DNA of 64,000 nucleotides from Luteimonas sp. MC1572 (GTDB taxonomy: Bacteria > Pseudomonadota > Gammaproteobacteria > Xanthomonadales > Xanthomonadaceae): assembly GCF_016615815.1 (NCBI RefSeq), contig NZ_CP067112.1:124001-188000 (forward strand), written 5' to 3'. Positions 22,294-31,609 of this stretch are shown here, one piece after another (within the stretch, counting starts at the first letter, position 1; every line of letters starts with the position of its first letter). Both the position numbers and the translations under genes were made by a program. The notes under the pieces are model-generated. The model did not search any database. It saw only the letters and a program-made list of their open reading frames with translations, and had not been told where the DNA came from.

Positions 22294-25014
22294 CTATTGC
22301 GTGGTCGAGTCGAAGCGTTCGCCGCTATCAATGGCGGCTTCGTTGCCGCGGCTGTGCGGGACGCCGACCATGACCGAACCGCTGCAGGCACCGCCTTTGG
22401 CATCGCTGGCGGTGTAGCGGACCTCATAAACGCGGCCGTCGCCGTTGCCGCGGCGTTCGGCGCGTACCGATGCCATGCTGCCGCCGATACCTGACGCATC
22501 TGGTGCCGTGCGATCGCCGCTCCCGTGGACAGGCTCGTCCTGCAGGATGGCGTCGATCACGAAGGCGAGCGCGTCGCCATCGGGATCTGTCGCGCCGGCC
22601 AGATCAGTGATCGACAACGCGTGGAGCTTCCCGTTCGGTGGCCACAGCAGGGTCTGCGCCGTCGAGGCCGGGCAGGTTGGGCCTTGGTTCGCGAGCACCG
22701 TGACCACCGTCGATGCGCTATTAAAGACCTCGGGCTGACCCACGCGCGTCGCCGTCAGCACCACCGTGCTGCTAGCCCCGTCCACTGCATCCGCCGGCGC
22801 GGACACAGTCACCCGCACCTCGGCCTCTTCGCCCGGAGCCAGTGCCAGCGAGGAAGGCTGCACCGAGGTGGTGAAACCGAGCTCGTCACTTGCGACCACG
22901 CTGTACGTGCCACGGGTGCCGTGGTTGGTCACGGAAAACGCGATCGTCTTCGTCGCGCCGGGGACGAGTTCCACTTGGCCGATGCCGTCAAGCTCGATGG
23001 CCAGCGGCTGGGCGCGGTACACCGTGGGGTACTCGCGGCGGTAGCCGAGGCTGCTGCTGTCCTCGCCGGTCGCTACGACGCGGAACGGTACCGCGGGGAG
23101 CTCGGCCTCGCCCAAAAAATGCGACGGGTCCGCGGTCGGGAATGACTGTACGAGGTCGAGCCCGCCGAGGGCGTTGCCAGCTTCGTCGACAAAGTGGAAA
23201 ACAGCGTTCGCGTAGGGACCGGCCATGGTTGCTTCGACCAGGTCGGAGACGCCCGCCACCGGCTGCCCCGCGATTGGCCCGAAGCCACCGTGGATATCGC
23301 CGCCGGGCGCAACGAAGTCCACCCGCGCGAGGTCGATGGAACTGTTGCCCTGGACGGTCGCGGTGAACGGTCCATGGCCTTCAACCTCAACGCGCCACTC
23401 GCCCGATTCGGGCGCATCGATGCGCACCAGTGTGCCACCGGCCAGAGTGACAAGGTGCGCGTCCGGGTCGCTCGCCGACACCTGCGCCCCGGAAGGCCGG
23501 AACACGCGCAGCATGTGGCCGGCGGCAACATCGTTCTCGACCACGGTCACCGCCACCAGCAGGCCGGTCACGGTGGAATCCACTGGTGCGAAGATGTGCT
23601 CGCTGCCGCCGGTGCCTAGGTCGACGCGGCGCCGGACGATGGTGTTGAGGTCGCCCTCGAGCTGCGGGCGGATCACGGTGTACAGCAGCGGGATCTGCGA
23701 CGGGAACACCCGGAACACCTGGCCGCCGGTCTCAGCGGCGCCGCGCACGTAGGCGGGGTCGATCGGCGAACAGCTGCCGGTCAGCCCGTAGTTGAGCTCG
23801 GTGCCCTTGGCTTGGGCGCGGGCGATAACCTGGTTCATCGCGCCCGAATCCTTTGCCGTAGCGTCGGTGAACAGGTAGATCCTCGAATCCGACGCCGCGG
23901 CATCGATCGCGTTGATCAGGGCGGATTGCGAGAGCTCCGGACAATCGCCGCCCCCCGCTGGCGAAAGCCCTGCGACCGCGCTGCGCAACGCGGCGGCGTC
24001 CTCGGTAACGAATGCGGAACCCACGTCGGGATCTCCGTAGCGCACCAGCAGGTAGTTGTCGGGGCTCAGCTCGGGGTTGGCGTCGACCTCGGTGACGATC
24101 TGGTTGATCGTGCCGACCACCCCGGTGATCGAGGACCCCATGCTGCCAGTGTCGTCGACGACGAAGCCCAGTGTGCCGCGCACATCGAGCAGCGCGGCTA
24201 GTGCGCGGTCGTTGCCAGCGAGGTCATCGAGGATCCCCTGCACGAACACCCGCGTCGCCTCGCGCGCCTGCGTGGCTGCCGCCGGGTGGTGCGGGTTCAT
24301 CGGGACGTTGTTCTGCGCGGCGCCGGTTGCGTCGAGATCCTTGTTGATGCCGATGCAGGTGGGCCGGTAGTTGCCGTGGAAGCACTTGTTGGCGGGCAAT
24401 TCGTCGACGTCGCAGCCGAAGTTTTCCCGCGAAAGCGTGAAACCGACGAAGTAGGCCGAGGTCAGGGTGCCGCCGCCGGCCGGGCCTAGTACGTTCGGGT
24501 TGGCCGGGCAGTTGACGCTAGCTGCGGCCGGGTTGGGCAGGGTGGTAGTACCTAGTGCGTGGTTGATGCCGGTATTGCCGCGCTCGACCCAGTTGGAGTG
24601 GCCATAGAAGTCTTGCAGCGTGTGCAGGGCTTGGCCTAGGCGCTCGCGCGCCTTCGTGCCGGCGCGCGTGTCGGCGGTGGCCAGCTCGATGACCTCTTGG
24701 CGCAGTGCCAGCAGTCGCTGGCTCGAGGCGCCGTACTGCTCGTTGGTGAAGTGCCGCTCGGGCTTGAACAACGCAGCCGAGCGGGTTGTGATCGAATCGA
24801 CATCCTCGTTGGCGCTGGCGATCTGCTCCAGCGCCTTTTCGCTGAAGCCCTTTTCGCGGCCGTCAATCTCGGCGCGCAGCGGCGCGAGTTGGTCGCGGGT
24901 GATGCGGATGTGTACGGGTACGTCGAATGCTTGCGCCGACAGGCTTGCGGTGGAGATCGCCGCGGCGACCAGCATGGCCAGCGGCCGTTTTTTGTAACGG
25001 GTAATCCTGCTCAT
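22294..25014 (-). CDS. secreted HET-C-like / von Willebrand A protein, 906 aa
   Basis: A signal peptide (cleavage near AQA-F30) leads to an N-terminal domain with the HET-C-type motif HTLQDFYGHSNWVE at residues 131-144. A Cys-containing region follows (C169, C201, C211, C220). The VWA domain spans about 282-460 with MIDAS motif DDTGSMGSS (287-295) and the later YLFTDATAKDSG segment. After a jelly-roll-like region comes a NEW3/CARDB-like beta domain (VTNHGTRGTYSVVASD, LALAPGEEAEVRVTV), then a terminal LLWPPNGKLHALSI module. HET-C/VWA combinations are known in VWA7-like proteins. Its role is unknown; secretion and a surface or adhesive function are inferred. AGGA precedes the ATG. Confidence 0.8.
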   Translation of the reverse strand: MSRITRYKKRPLAMLVAAAISTASLSAQAFDVPVHIRITRDQLAPLRAEIDGREKGFSEKALEQIASANEDVDSITTRSAALFKPERHFTNEQYGASSQRLLALRQEVIELATADTRAGTKARERLGQALHTLQDFYGHSNWVERGNTGINHALGTTTLPNPAAASVNCPANPNVLGPAGGGTLTSAYFVGFTLSRENFGCDVDELPANKCFHGNYRPTCIGINKDLDATGAAQNNVPMNPHHPAAATQAREATRVFVQGILDDLAGNDRALAALLDVRGTLGFVVDDTGSMGSSITGVVGTINQIVTEVDANPELSPDNYLLVRYGDPDVGSAFVTEDAAALRSAVAGLSPAGGGDCPELSQSALINAIDAAASDSRIYLFTDATAKDSGAMNQVIARAQAKGTELNYGLTGSCSPIDPAYVRGAAETGGQVFRVFPSQIPLLYTVIRPQLEGDLNTIVRRRVDLGTGGSEHIFAPVDSTVTGLLVAVTVVENDVAAGHMLRVFRPSGAQVSASDPDAHLVTLAGGTLVRIDAPESGEWRVEVEGHGPFTATVQGNSSIDLARVDFVAPGGDIHGGFGPIAGQPVAGVSDLVEATMAGPYANAVFHFVDEAGNALGGLDLVQSFPTADPSHFLGEAELPAVPFRVVATGEDSSSLGYRREYPTVYRAQPLAIELDGIGQVELVPGATKTIAFSVTNHGTRGTYSVVASDELGFTTSVQPSSLALAPGEEAEVRVTVSAPADAVDGASSTVVLTATRVGQPEVFNSASTVVTVLANQGPTCPASTAQTLLWPPNGKLHALSITDLAGATDPDGDALAFVIDAILQDEPVHGSGDRTAPDASGIGGSMASVRAERRGNGDGRVYEVRYTASDAKGGACSGSVMVGVPHSRGNEAAIDSGERFDSTTQ

Positions 25015-25068
25015 GTGCGTTCCTTGCATGTGGCTGGAAATTGCGTGGTGGGACAGCGATACCGGGGT

Positions 25069-25614
25069 TCACTCCCCGGGTGGTTCTGCACAGGCCTCTT
25101 GGCCGGTGCAAAGGAACGCTTCGGCCGCTTGACGCCGCTCGGCCGGCAGCGCGGGCAGGCGCCTGACCAATGCCGCGCGGATTCCGTCCAGGCGGGTCTC
25201 AAGCAGGGTGGGGTCTCCGGAGTGCAGCCAACCCCAGCCGAGGCCGGCCAGGTCGTCGCCGCGGATCAGCAGCTCCGCAGCCGCGGCATCGGCTTCATCG
25301 TTGAGGCCGAAGCGGTAGAGCAGCCCGAGGCCGTAGAGGCGCACGTCGGCATCCGCGTGTGTGAGCGCGCGGTGTGCGAGGGCCAGAGCGTCGTTATCGG
25401 CAAGCGTGGCAATGTGGTCGTCTGCCTCCTCCTCGAGCCATCGCGCGCCATCGCGGGCCTCGACGTGGGCGAAGAAGGCGTCTACCGCCGGAGTATCGGT
25501 GGCGTGGTTCGAGCAGGTGCCGGCGCCTAATGCCAGCGACAATGCCAAGGCAAACGCCAAAGCCGTGAGGACACGTTGCGTGGTCCGCGGTGGTAGCGGT
25601 CGATGATCATCCAT
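25069..25614 (-). CDS. small exported helical protein upstream of the HET-C/VWA gene
   Basis: The start is MDDHRPLPPRTTQRV, with GGGGAA upstream. The 181-residue product has a signal-like helix (LTALAFALALSLALGAGTC, about 15-33) and a mature region of short helices resembling HEAT/TPR units (ADNDALALAHRALTHADADVRLYGLGLLYRFG, DEADAAAAELLIRG). A C-terminal Cys pair is present (FLCTGQEACAEPPGE). It ends 55 bp before the HET-C/VWA start on the same strand, so an operon is likely. No known family was recognised. Confidence 0.6.
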   Translation of the reverse strand: MDDHRPLPPRTTQRVLTALAFALALSLALGAGTCSNHATDTPAVDAFFAHVEARDGARWLEEEADDHIATLADNDALALAHRALTHADADVRLYGLGLLYRFGLNDEADAAAAELLIRGDDLAGLGWGWLHSGDPTLLETRLDGIRAALVRRLPALPAERRQAAEAFLCTGQEACAEPPGE

Positions 25615-25789
25615 GACGGTTCCCCAAGGGCAGCCTTGCCCGTCCCGAGTATTGCCCCCGCCGCGATCGCCGTCCACCAGGGGCGGTGCTAACGGCTCAC
25701 TTGCCACAAAGGGGCGATGACCCGGGCCGCCCCCTCACCGGCGCGGCTGGCAAGCGCGCGAAAATGGCAGCAGCCGGACGATGTTTCGC

Positions 25790-28700
25790 TCAAGCCGCCT
25801 GCACGATCCGCAGCGGATTGGCCCATTCGCGCAGCAGCTCCGCCTCGCGTGCCTTGGCCTTTTCAAGGTGTGCGTGCTTGACGTGGCCGTAGCCGCGGAT
25901 GTGCTCGGGGATCGAGGCGATCTCGGCGGCCAGCGCGATGTTGCCGCTGTCCAGGCCGTCGAGCAGCCCGCCGACGGTGCGCACGTAGTCGTCGATCAGG
26001 GCGCGTTCCATGCGCCGCTCGTCGGTGTAGCCGAACACGTCGAGCGCGGTGCCGCGAAGGCCGCGCAGCCTGGCCAGCACGCCGAACGCGGTCAGCATCC
26101 ACGGGCCGAAGGCCTGCTTCTGCAGCTCGCCGTTTTCATTGCGCTTGGCCAGCAGCGGCGGCGCGAGGTGGAACTGGAGTTTGTAGTCGCCCTCGAACTG
26201 CTGCTCCAGGCGGCGCTTGAACTCGCCGCTGGTGTACAGGCGCGCCACTTCGTACTCGTCCTTGTAGGCCATGAGCTTGAAGAAGTAGCGGGCCACGGCC
26301 TCGCCGAGGTCGGTGGCGCCGGGCGCGCGCGCCTGTTCGGCGGCGCGGACCCTGGCCACGAAATCGGTGTAGCGGCGGGCGTACTTCGCGTTCTGGTACC
26401 CGGTGAGGAACGCGCTGCGGCGCGCGACCAGTTCGTCGAGCGAGCGCGAGAGGCGGGCGTCGTCGAGCGGCAGGTAGGCGACCTGGTCGGCGCCCGACGG
26501 CAGGTGGCGCAGGTCGTCTTCCTGGCGCGCCGGCTTGGGCGCGCTGGTGGCGCCCCATTCGTTGCCTTCCCAGTCGCCGGGCGGCAGCGCGTCGAGCACG
26601 TGCGGGGTGGCTTCGGCGGTGGTGCGCGCGTTGCGCACGACGCCGGCGGCGTCGTACACGGCGTCCGGATTGACGGCGGCCAGGCGGCCCCAGGCGAACG
26701 CGGTGCGGTTCATCTCGACCGCGGCACCGTTCAACTCCACCGCGCGCATCAGCGACTCGAACGACAGCGGCACCAGGCCGCGCTGCCAGGCGTAGCCCAG
26801 CATGAACAGGTTGCTGGCAATGGCGTCGCCCATCAGCGCGTTGGCGAGCTGGGTGGCGTCGACCATGTGCAGTGCGGCGTCGGCGGCGGCGGCGCCTTCG
26901 TCGGCGTCGCTACCGAGCGCCTGGCGCACGGCGCTGGCGATGTCGGCGGCCGGGAACTGCATGTCCGGGCGCGTGGTGAAGCTGCCCGGCATCGCCTCAT
27001 GGCTGTTGAGCACCACCTGCGAACGGCCGGCGCGGATCTTCGACAGCGCCCAGTAGTCGTTGACCACCACCATGTCGCAGCCCAGCACCAGGTCGGCCTC
27101 GCCGGCGGCGATGCGCGAGGCGTGGATGTTGTCCGGCGCCTGCGCGATGCGGATGTGGGTGGTCACCGCGCCGCCCTTCTGGGCGAGCCCGGTCTGGTCG
27201 AGCACCGTGGAGCCACGGCCTTCCAGGTGCCCGGCCATGCCGATCAGCGCGCCGATGGTCACCACGCCCGTGCCGCCGACGCCGGTGATCAGGATGTTCC
27301 AGGGCTGCGCGAGGTCGCTGGCGAACACCGGCGCCGGCAGGTTGGCCAGCAGCTCCGCGGCGTTGACCTTGCGGCCCTTGCGCGGCTTGCCGCCGAGCAC
27401 GGTGACGAAGCTCGGGCAGAAGCCCTCGACGCAGCTGTAGTCCTTGTTGCAGTTGGACTGGTCGATCTCGCGCTTGCGGCCGAACTCGGTTTCCTTGGGC
27501 AGCACCGAGACGCAGAACGACTTCTTGCCGCAGTCGCCGCAGCCCTCGCACACCAGGGTGTTCACGAACACGCGCTTCTGCGGGTCCACCAGCTTGCCGC
27601 GCTTGCGGCGGCGGCGCTTCTCGGTGGCGCAGGTCTGGTCGAAGATCAGCACGCTGGTGCCCTTCACTTCGCGCAGGCGCTTCTGCACGGCGTCGAGCTC
27701 GCGGCGGTCATGGAAGGTGACGCCGGCCGGGAAGATCGAGGGGTCGCTCCACTTCTCGATCTCGTCGGACAGCAGCGCGATCACCTCCACGCCTTCGCTC
27801 TTCACCTGGTGCGCGATCTGCGGCACCGACAGCGTGCCGTCCACCGGCTGCCCGCCGGTCATGGCCACGGCGTCGTTGTAGAGGATCTTGTAGGTGATGT
27901 TGACGCCGGTGGCGATCGACTGGCGGATGGCCAGCGTGCCGGAGTGGAAGTAGGTGCCGTCGCCGAGGTTCTGGAACACGTGCGGCGTTTCGGTGAACGG
28001 CGCCTGCCCCGACCAGGTGACGCCTTCGCCACCCATGTGGGTGAAGGTGTCGGTGCTGCGGTCCATCCACGTGACCATGTAATGGCAGCCGATGCCGGCC
28101 ATCGCGCGCGAGCCCTCCGGCACCACGGTGGAGCTGTTGTGCGGGCAGCCGGAGCAGTAGTGCGGCACGCGCGGGAACTGCGCGCGCGGCAGCGCCAGCG
28201 CGCCTTCCTTCTCTTCCATCCAGCGCAGCACGTCGCGCATGTGTTCGGAATCATGGAAGCGCTGGATGCGGCGCGCGATCACCGCGGCGATCGTCGCCGG
28301 CGTGAGCTCGCCGGTGCTCGGCAGGATCCACTCGCCGGCCTCGTCGTACTTGCCGACGATGCTCGGCCGGCGGCCGCCGTCGAGGCCGAAGTCGAAGTTG
28401 TAGAACAGCTCCTTCATCTGGCTTTCGATGAAGGCGTGCTTCTCCTCCACCACCAGGATGTCCTCCAGGCCACGCGCGAACGCGCGGATGCCCACCGGCT
28501 CCAGCGGCCAGGTCATGCCGACCTTGTAGACGCGGATGCCGAGCTCCGCGCAGGCGCGTGCATCCAGGCCCAGGTATTCCAGCGCCTGCAGGACGTCGAG
28601 GTAGCTCTTGCCGGTGGTCACGATGCCCAGCCGCGCGGCGGACGAATCGATCACCACGCGGTCGATGCCGTTGGCGCGCGCGAACGCCTGCGCCGCCTTC

Positions 28701-29521
28701 ACCGCGTAGCGGTGCAGGCGCATCTCCTGGTCCATCGGCGGATCCGGCCAGCGGATGTTGAGCCCGCCCGGCGGCAGCTCGAAATCATCGGGAACGATGA
28801 TCTGGCGCGCGAACGGATCCACGTCCACCGACGCCGAGGATTCCACCGTCTCGGCGATCGTCTTGAAGCCGATCCAGCGGCCGGTGTAGCGGCTCATCGC
28901 CCAGCCCACCAGGCCCATGTCGAGGATGTCCTGCACGCCGGCGGGGTTGAGGATCGGCATCAGCGCGCTGCTGAACTCGCCCTCGGAGCCGTGCGGCAGG
29001 GTGGACGAGCGGCAGGCATGGTCGTCCGCGGCCAGCGCCAGCACGCCGCCGTGCTTCGAGGTGCCGGCGGCGTTGGCGTGCTTGAACACGTCGCCGGAGC
29101 GGTCCACGCCCGGGCCCTTGCCGTACCACATGCCGAACACGCCCTCGACCTTGGCACCCGGGAACAGGTTGGTCTGCTGCGTGCCCCAGACCATGGTGGC
29201 GCCGAGATCCTCGTTGAGGCCCGGCTGGAAGCGCACCTGCGCGGATTCCAGGTGCTTGCGCGCGCGCCACAGCTCCAGGTCGAAACCGCCCAGCGGGCTG
29301 CCGCGGTAGCCGGAAATGAACCCGGCGGTGTCCAGCCCGGCGGCCTGGTCGCGCAGGCGCTGCATCATCGGCAGGCGAACCAGGGCCTGGACCCCGGACA
29401 GATAAATACGCCCACTGGTGCGGGTGTACTTGTCCTCGAGGCCGTAGTCGTGGTCGGTCACGCCGTGGGTCAGGCCCAGGTTGGCGGACGCGGGCGAGGA
29501 AAGTTCGGCGGTGCTGGTCAT
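25790..29521 (-). CDS. indolepyruvate ferredoxin oxidoreductase, fused single-chain form
   Basis: The 1243-residue enzyme is the fused alpha/beta-gamma form seen in many Proteobacteria. It oxidatively decarboxylates aryl pyruvates from aromatic amino acids to the acyl-CoA. The N-terminal pyruvate-oxidoreductase domain contains FISGYRGSPLGGFD and the TPP-binding stretch HYCSGCPHNSSTV ... GIGCHYMVTW ... MGGEGVTWSG. A cysteine cluster (VCEGCGDCGKKSFCVS, CNKDYSCVEGFCPSF) should bind Fe-S. The gamma domain starts at NILITGVGGTGVVTIGALIGMA. The start codon is ATG at MTSTAEL. A 178-bp divergent spacer lies upstream. Confidence 0.93.
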   Translation of the reverse strand: MTSTAELSSPASANLGLTHGVTDHDYGLEDKYTRTSGRIYLSGVQALVRLPMMQRLRDQAAGLDTAGFISGYRGSPLGGFDLELWRARKHLESAQVRFQPGLNEDLGATMVWGTQQTNLFPGAKVEGVFGMWYGKGPGVDRSGDVFKHANAAGTSKHGGVLALAADDHACRSSTLPHGSEGEFSSALMPILNPAGVQDILDMGLVGWAMSRYTGRWIGFKTIAETVESSASVDVDPFARQIIVPDDFELPPGGLNIRWPDPPMDQEMRLHRYAVKAAQAFARANGIDRVVIDSSAARLGIVTTGKSYLDVLQALEYLGLDARACAELGIRVYKVGMTWPLEPVGIRAFARGLEDILVVEEKHAFIESQMKELFYNFDFGLDGGRRPSIVGKYDEAGEWILPSTGELTPATIAAVIARRIQRFHDSEHMRDVLRWMEEKEGALALPRAQFPRVPHYCSGCPHNSSTVVPEGSRAMAGIGCHYMVTWMDRSTDTFTHMGGEGVTWSGQAPFTETPHVFQNLGDGTYFHSGTLAIRQSIATGVNITYKILYNDAVAMTGGQPVDGTLSVPQIAHQVKSEGVEVIALLSDEIEKWSDPSIFPAGVTFHDRRELDAVQKRLREVKGTSVLIFDQTCATEKRRRRKRGKLVDPQKRVFVNTLVCEGCGDCGKKSFCVSVLPKETEFGRKREIDQSNCNKDYSCVEGFCPSFVTVLGGKPRKGRKVNAAELLANLPAPVFASDLAQPWNILITGVGGTGVVTIGALIGMAGHLEGRGSTVLDQTGLAQKGGAVTTHIRIAQAPDNIHASRIAAGEADLVLGCDMVVVNDYWALSKIRAGRSQVVLNSHEAMPGSFTTRPDMQFPAADIASAVRQALGSDADEGAAAADAALHMVDATQLANALMGDAIASNLFMLGYAWQRGLVPLSFESLMRAVELNGAAVEMNRTAFAWGRLAAVNPDAVYDAAGVVRNARTTAEATPHVLDALPPGDWEGNEWGATSAPKPARQEDDLRHLPSGADQVAYLPLDDARLSRSLDELVARRSAFLTGYQNAKYARRYTDFVARVRAAEQARAPGATDLGEAVARYFFKLMAYKDEYEVARLYTSGEFKRRLEQQFEGDYKLQFHLAPPLLAKRNENGELQKQAFGPWMLTAFGVLARLRGLRGTALDVFGYTDERRMERALIDDYVRTVGGLLDGLDSGNIALAAEIASIPEHIRGYGHVKHAHLEKAKAREAELLREWANPLRIVQAA

Positions 29522-29699
29522 GGCGGGCCCTGGGGGCTGGCGGCGGCGCGGCCGCAGGCGGGGAACGCGTCGGGACGCGCGGGTTGGAGCGGCGCGGATT
29601 CTAGCAGTGGGGCCAAATCGTGATGCAGCGTTAACAGTTGCGGGCGGACAGTGCTCCTCCGGTGCCGTGGTCCGGCACAGCGGAGCCCCGGGGGCAGGC

Positions 29700-31532
29700 A
29701 TGGCCAGTGGCCAGGCAGTCGACTACCGGCAGGACAGCGGCGCATGGGCGCGCCGGTTCAACCACGCCCTGGTCTCGCTCGCGCGCCAGGTCTGGACCGA
29801 GCAGTGCAGCCTCGACAATGCGCTGGCGCAGATCTGCGAGGCCGCCGCCGCCACCCTTGATGTCGCCCGCGTCAACGTCTGGCGCCTGCATGCCCGCCAG
29901 GGCGTGCTGCGCTGCGTGCACGCCTACGACCGCGTCACCGGGGTGCACAACCCGCCGGGTTACGACGAAGCCTTCGACGCCGACTCCGAGTACGGCGCGC
30001 AGCTCGACACGGCGCGGGTGATCGATGCCGCCGACGTGCTGCGCGACGCGACGCTGTCGGCGTCCAACGCCGTGCTCGGCGAGTACCTCACGCGCCACGG
30101 CGTCGTCTCCCTGCTCGACGCGCCCATCCGCAGCGAGGGCGAACTGCTTGGCGTCGTGTGCCACGAGCACGTCGGAAAACCGCGCACCTGGAGCACCGAG
30201 GACGAGGCGTTCGCGGCCAGCATCGGCGACTTCGTGGCGATGGCCTACGAGATCCAGCGCCGCCGCGACGCCGAGCGCCGCCTGCGCTACCTGGAGCTGC
30301 ACGACGCGCAGACCAACCTCCCCAACCGCGACCACCTGCTCGAGGTCGCGCACAGCGCACTGCGCCCGGCGCACGGCGAGGAGGCCAGCGTGGCCGCGAT
30401 CCACGTGCAGGTGGAGCACGATGGCGCCAGCCGGCAGGACGCGCTGGTGGCCGCGGCGATGGCGCTGCGCGGCGGCCTCGGCAATGACGCCACGCTGGCG
30501 CGGGTGCGCGATGACGGCTTCGCGCTGGTGCCGCGCCGGCCGCTGCGCGAGTCCGAGGCGCTCGACTTGGCCGGCCGCTGCGTGTCGCTGGTCGAAGAGG
30601 CGGCCGGTGCCGGCGGCACCCGCGCGGCGGCCGGCATCGCGTTCTCGCGCGACCTGGCGTCGCCCTCGGCGGACATCCTGTTGCGCAACGCCGAACTCGC
30701 CAGCCAGCGCGCGCGCGCGCTCGGCATGCTCAACCGTTGCGAAGTGTTCGACGCCGGCCGCCACGGCGAACTGGTGGTGCGCATGCGCCTGGAACGCGCG
30801 CTGCGCGATGCCTATGAGCAGGGCCACCTGGACCTGCACTACCAGCCGGTCGTGGACCTGGCGGACGGCCGCATCCGCGGCGCCGAAGCGCTGCTGCGCT
30901 GGCGCGACGAGCGCGGTGGCTGGCGCCCCTGCAGCGAGTTCATCGACGTCGCCGAGCGCTCGGGCCTGATCGTCCGGCTCGGGCGCTGGGTGCTGCTGGA
31001 AGCCTGCATGGCCGCGGCGGCGTGGCCGGGGGCCGACCTGCAGGTGGCGGTGAATGTCTCGGCCCGGCAGTTCGAGCAGCCCGGGCTGGTGACCAGCGTG
31101 GCGCAGGCGCTGCAGGTGTCGGGGCTGGCGGCGGTGCGGCTGACGCTGGAGCTGACCGAAACCGTATTGCTTCACGACGCCGACGTCGCCAGCGAGACCC
31201 TGGCCCGGCTGCGGGCGCTGGGGGTGCGGATCGCGCTCGACGACTTCGGCACGGGCTATTCCTCGCTGGCGCGGCTGAAGCGCCTTCCGATCGACTGCCT
31301 GAAGATCGATCGCAGCTTCGTGGCCGGCCTGCCGGACGACCGCCGCGACCAGGCGATCGTGTGCGCGATCGTCGGCATCGCCCGCGAAATCGGCCTGGAC
31401 GTTGTGGCCGAGGGCGTGGAGAACCAGGCGCAGGTCACCGCGCTGCTGGGCTGCGGGTTGACGCGTGGCCAGGGCTACCATTTCGGGGCTGCGATGCCGG
31501 ACCTGATCCTGCGCGGGCATCTCGGCGGCTGA
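29700..31532 (+). CDS. GAF - degenerate GGDEF - EAL cyclic-di-GMP phosphodiesterase
   Basis: The 610-residue cytoplasmic protein has a GAF sensor (about residues 20-190), a linker helix, a GGDEF-like domain (about 200-355) and an EAL domain (about 370-605). The GGDEF half has lost its signature (RVRDDGFALV replaces it), so it cannot be a cyclase. The EAL half keeps the catalytic set: AEALLRW, VAVNVSARQ, LELTET, LDDFGTGYSSL, LKIDRSF, AEGVEN and GQGYHFG. It should hydrolyse c-di-GMP under control of a GAF ligand. It is monocistronic. Confidence 0.92.
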   Translation: MASGQAVDYRQDSGAWARRFNHALVSLARQVWTEQCSLDNALAQICEAAAATLDVARVNVWRLHARQGVLRCVHAYDRVTGVHNPPGYDEAFDADSEYGAQLDTARVIDAADVLRDATLSASNAVLGEYLTRHGVVSLLDAPIRSEGELLGVVCHEHVGKPRTWSTEDEAFAASIGDFVAMAYEIQRRRDAERRLRYLELHDAQTNLPNRDHLLEVAHSALRPAHGEEASVAAIHVQVEHDGASRQDALVAAAMALRGGLGNDATLARVRDDGFALVPRRPLRESEALDLAGRCVSLVEEAAGAGGTRAAAGIAFSRDLASPSADILLRNAELASQRARALGMLNRCEVFDAGRHGELVVRMRLERALRDAYEQGHLDLHYQPVVDLADGRIRGAEALLRWRDERGGWRPCSEFIDVAERSGLIVRLGRWVLLEACMAAAAWPGADLQVAVNVSARQFEQPGLVTSVAQALQVSGLAAVRLTLELTETVLLHDADVASETLARLRALGVRIALDDFGTGYSSLARLKRLPIDCLKIDRSFVAGLPDDRRDQAIVCAIVGIAREIGLDVVAEGVENQAQVTALLGCGLTRGQGYHFGAAMPDLILRGHLGG

Positions 31533-31609
31533 GACGTCGCTGGTCGGCCGCCGGGGCAGCCGTTACCATGCGCGCGGGGACACGGGGACCCCGTCAGAGG
31601 TTGCTGGCC

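Noticed and set aside
22294..25614. Recent genomic island around the HET-C/VWA gene
   Set aside because: The text seems slightly less GC-biased than its neighbours, but there is no tRNA, integrase, repeat or att-like boundary, and composition was not computed.
25781..29623. A 1280-residue open frame on the plus strand opposite the indolepyruvate oxidoreductase gene
   Set aside because: Very GC-rich coding DNA leaves the opposite frame open. The translation is dominated by His/Arg/Gln/Val of low complexity without any domain, and the minus strand encodes a complete recognised enzyme.
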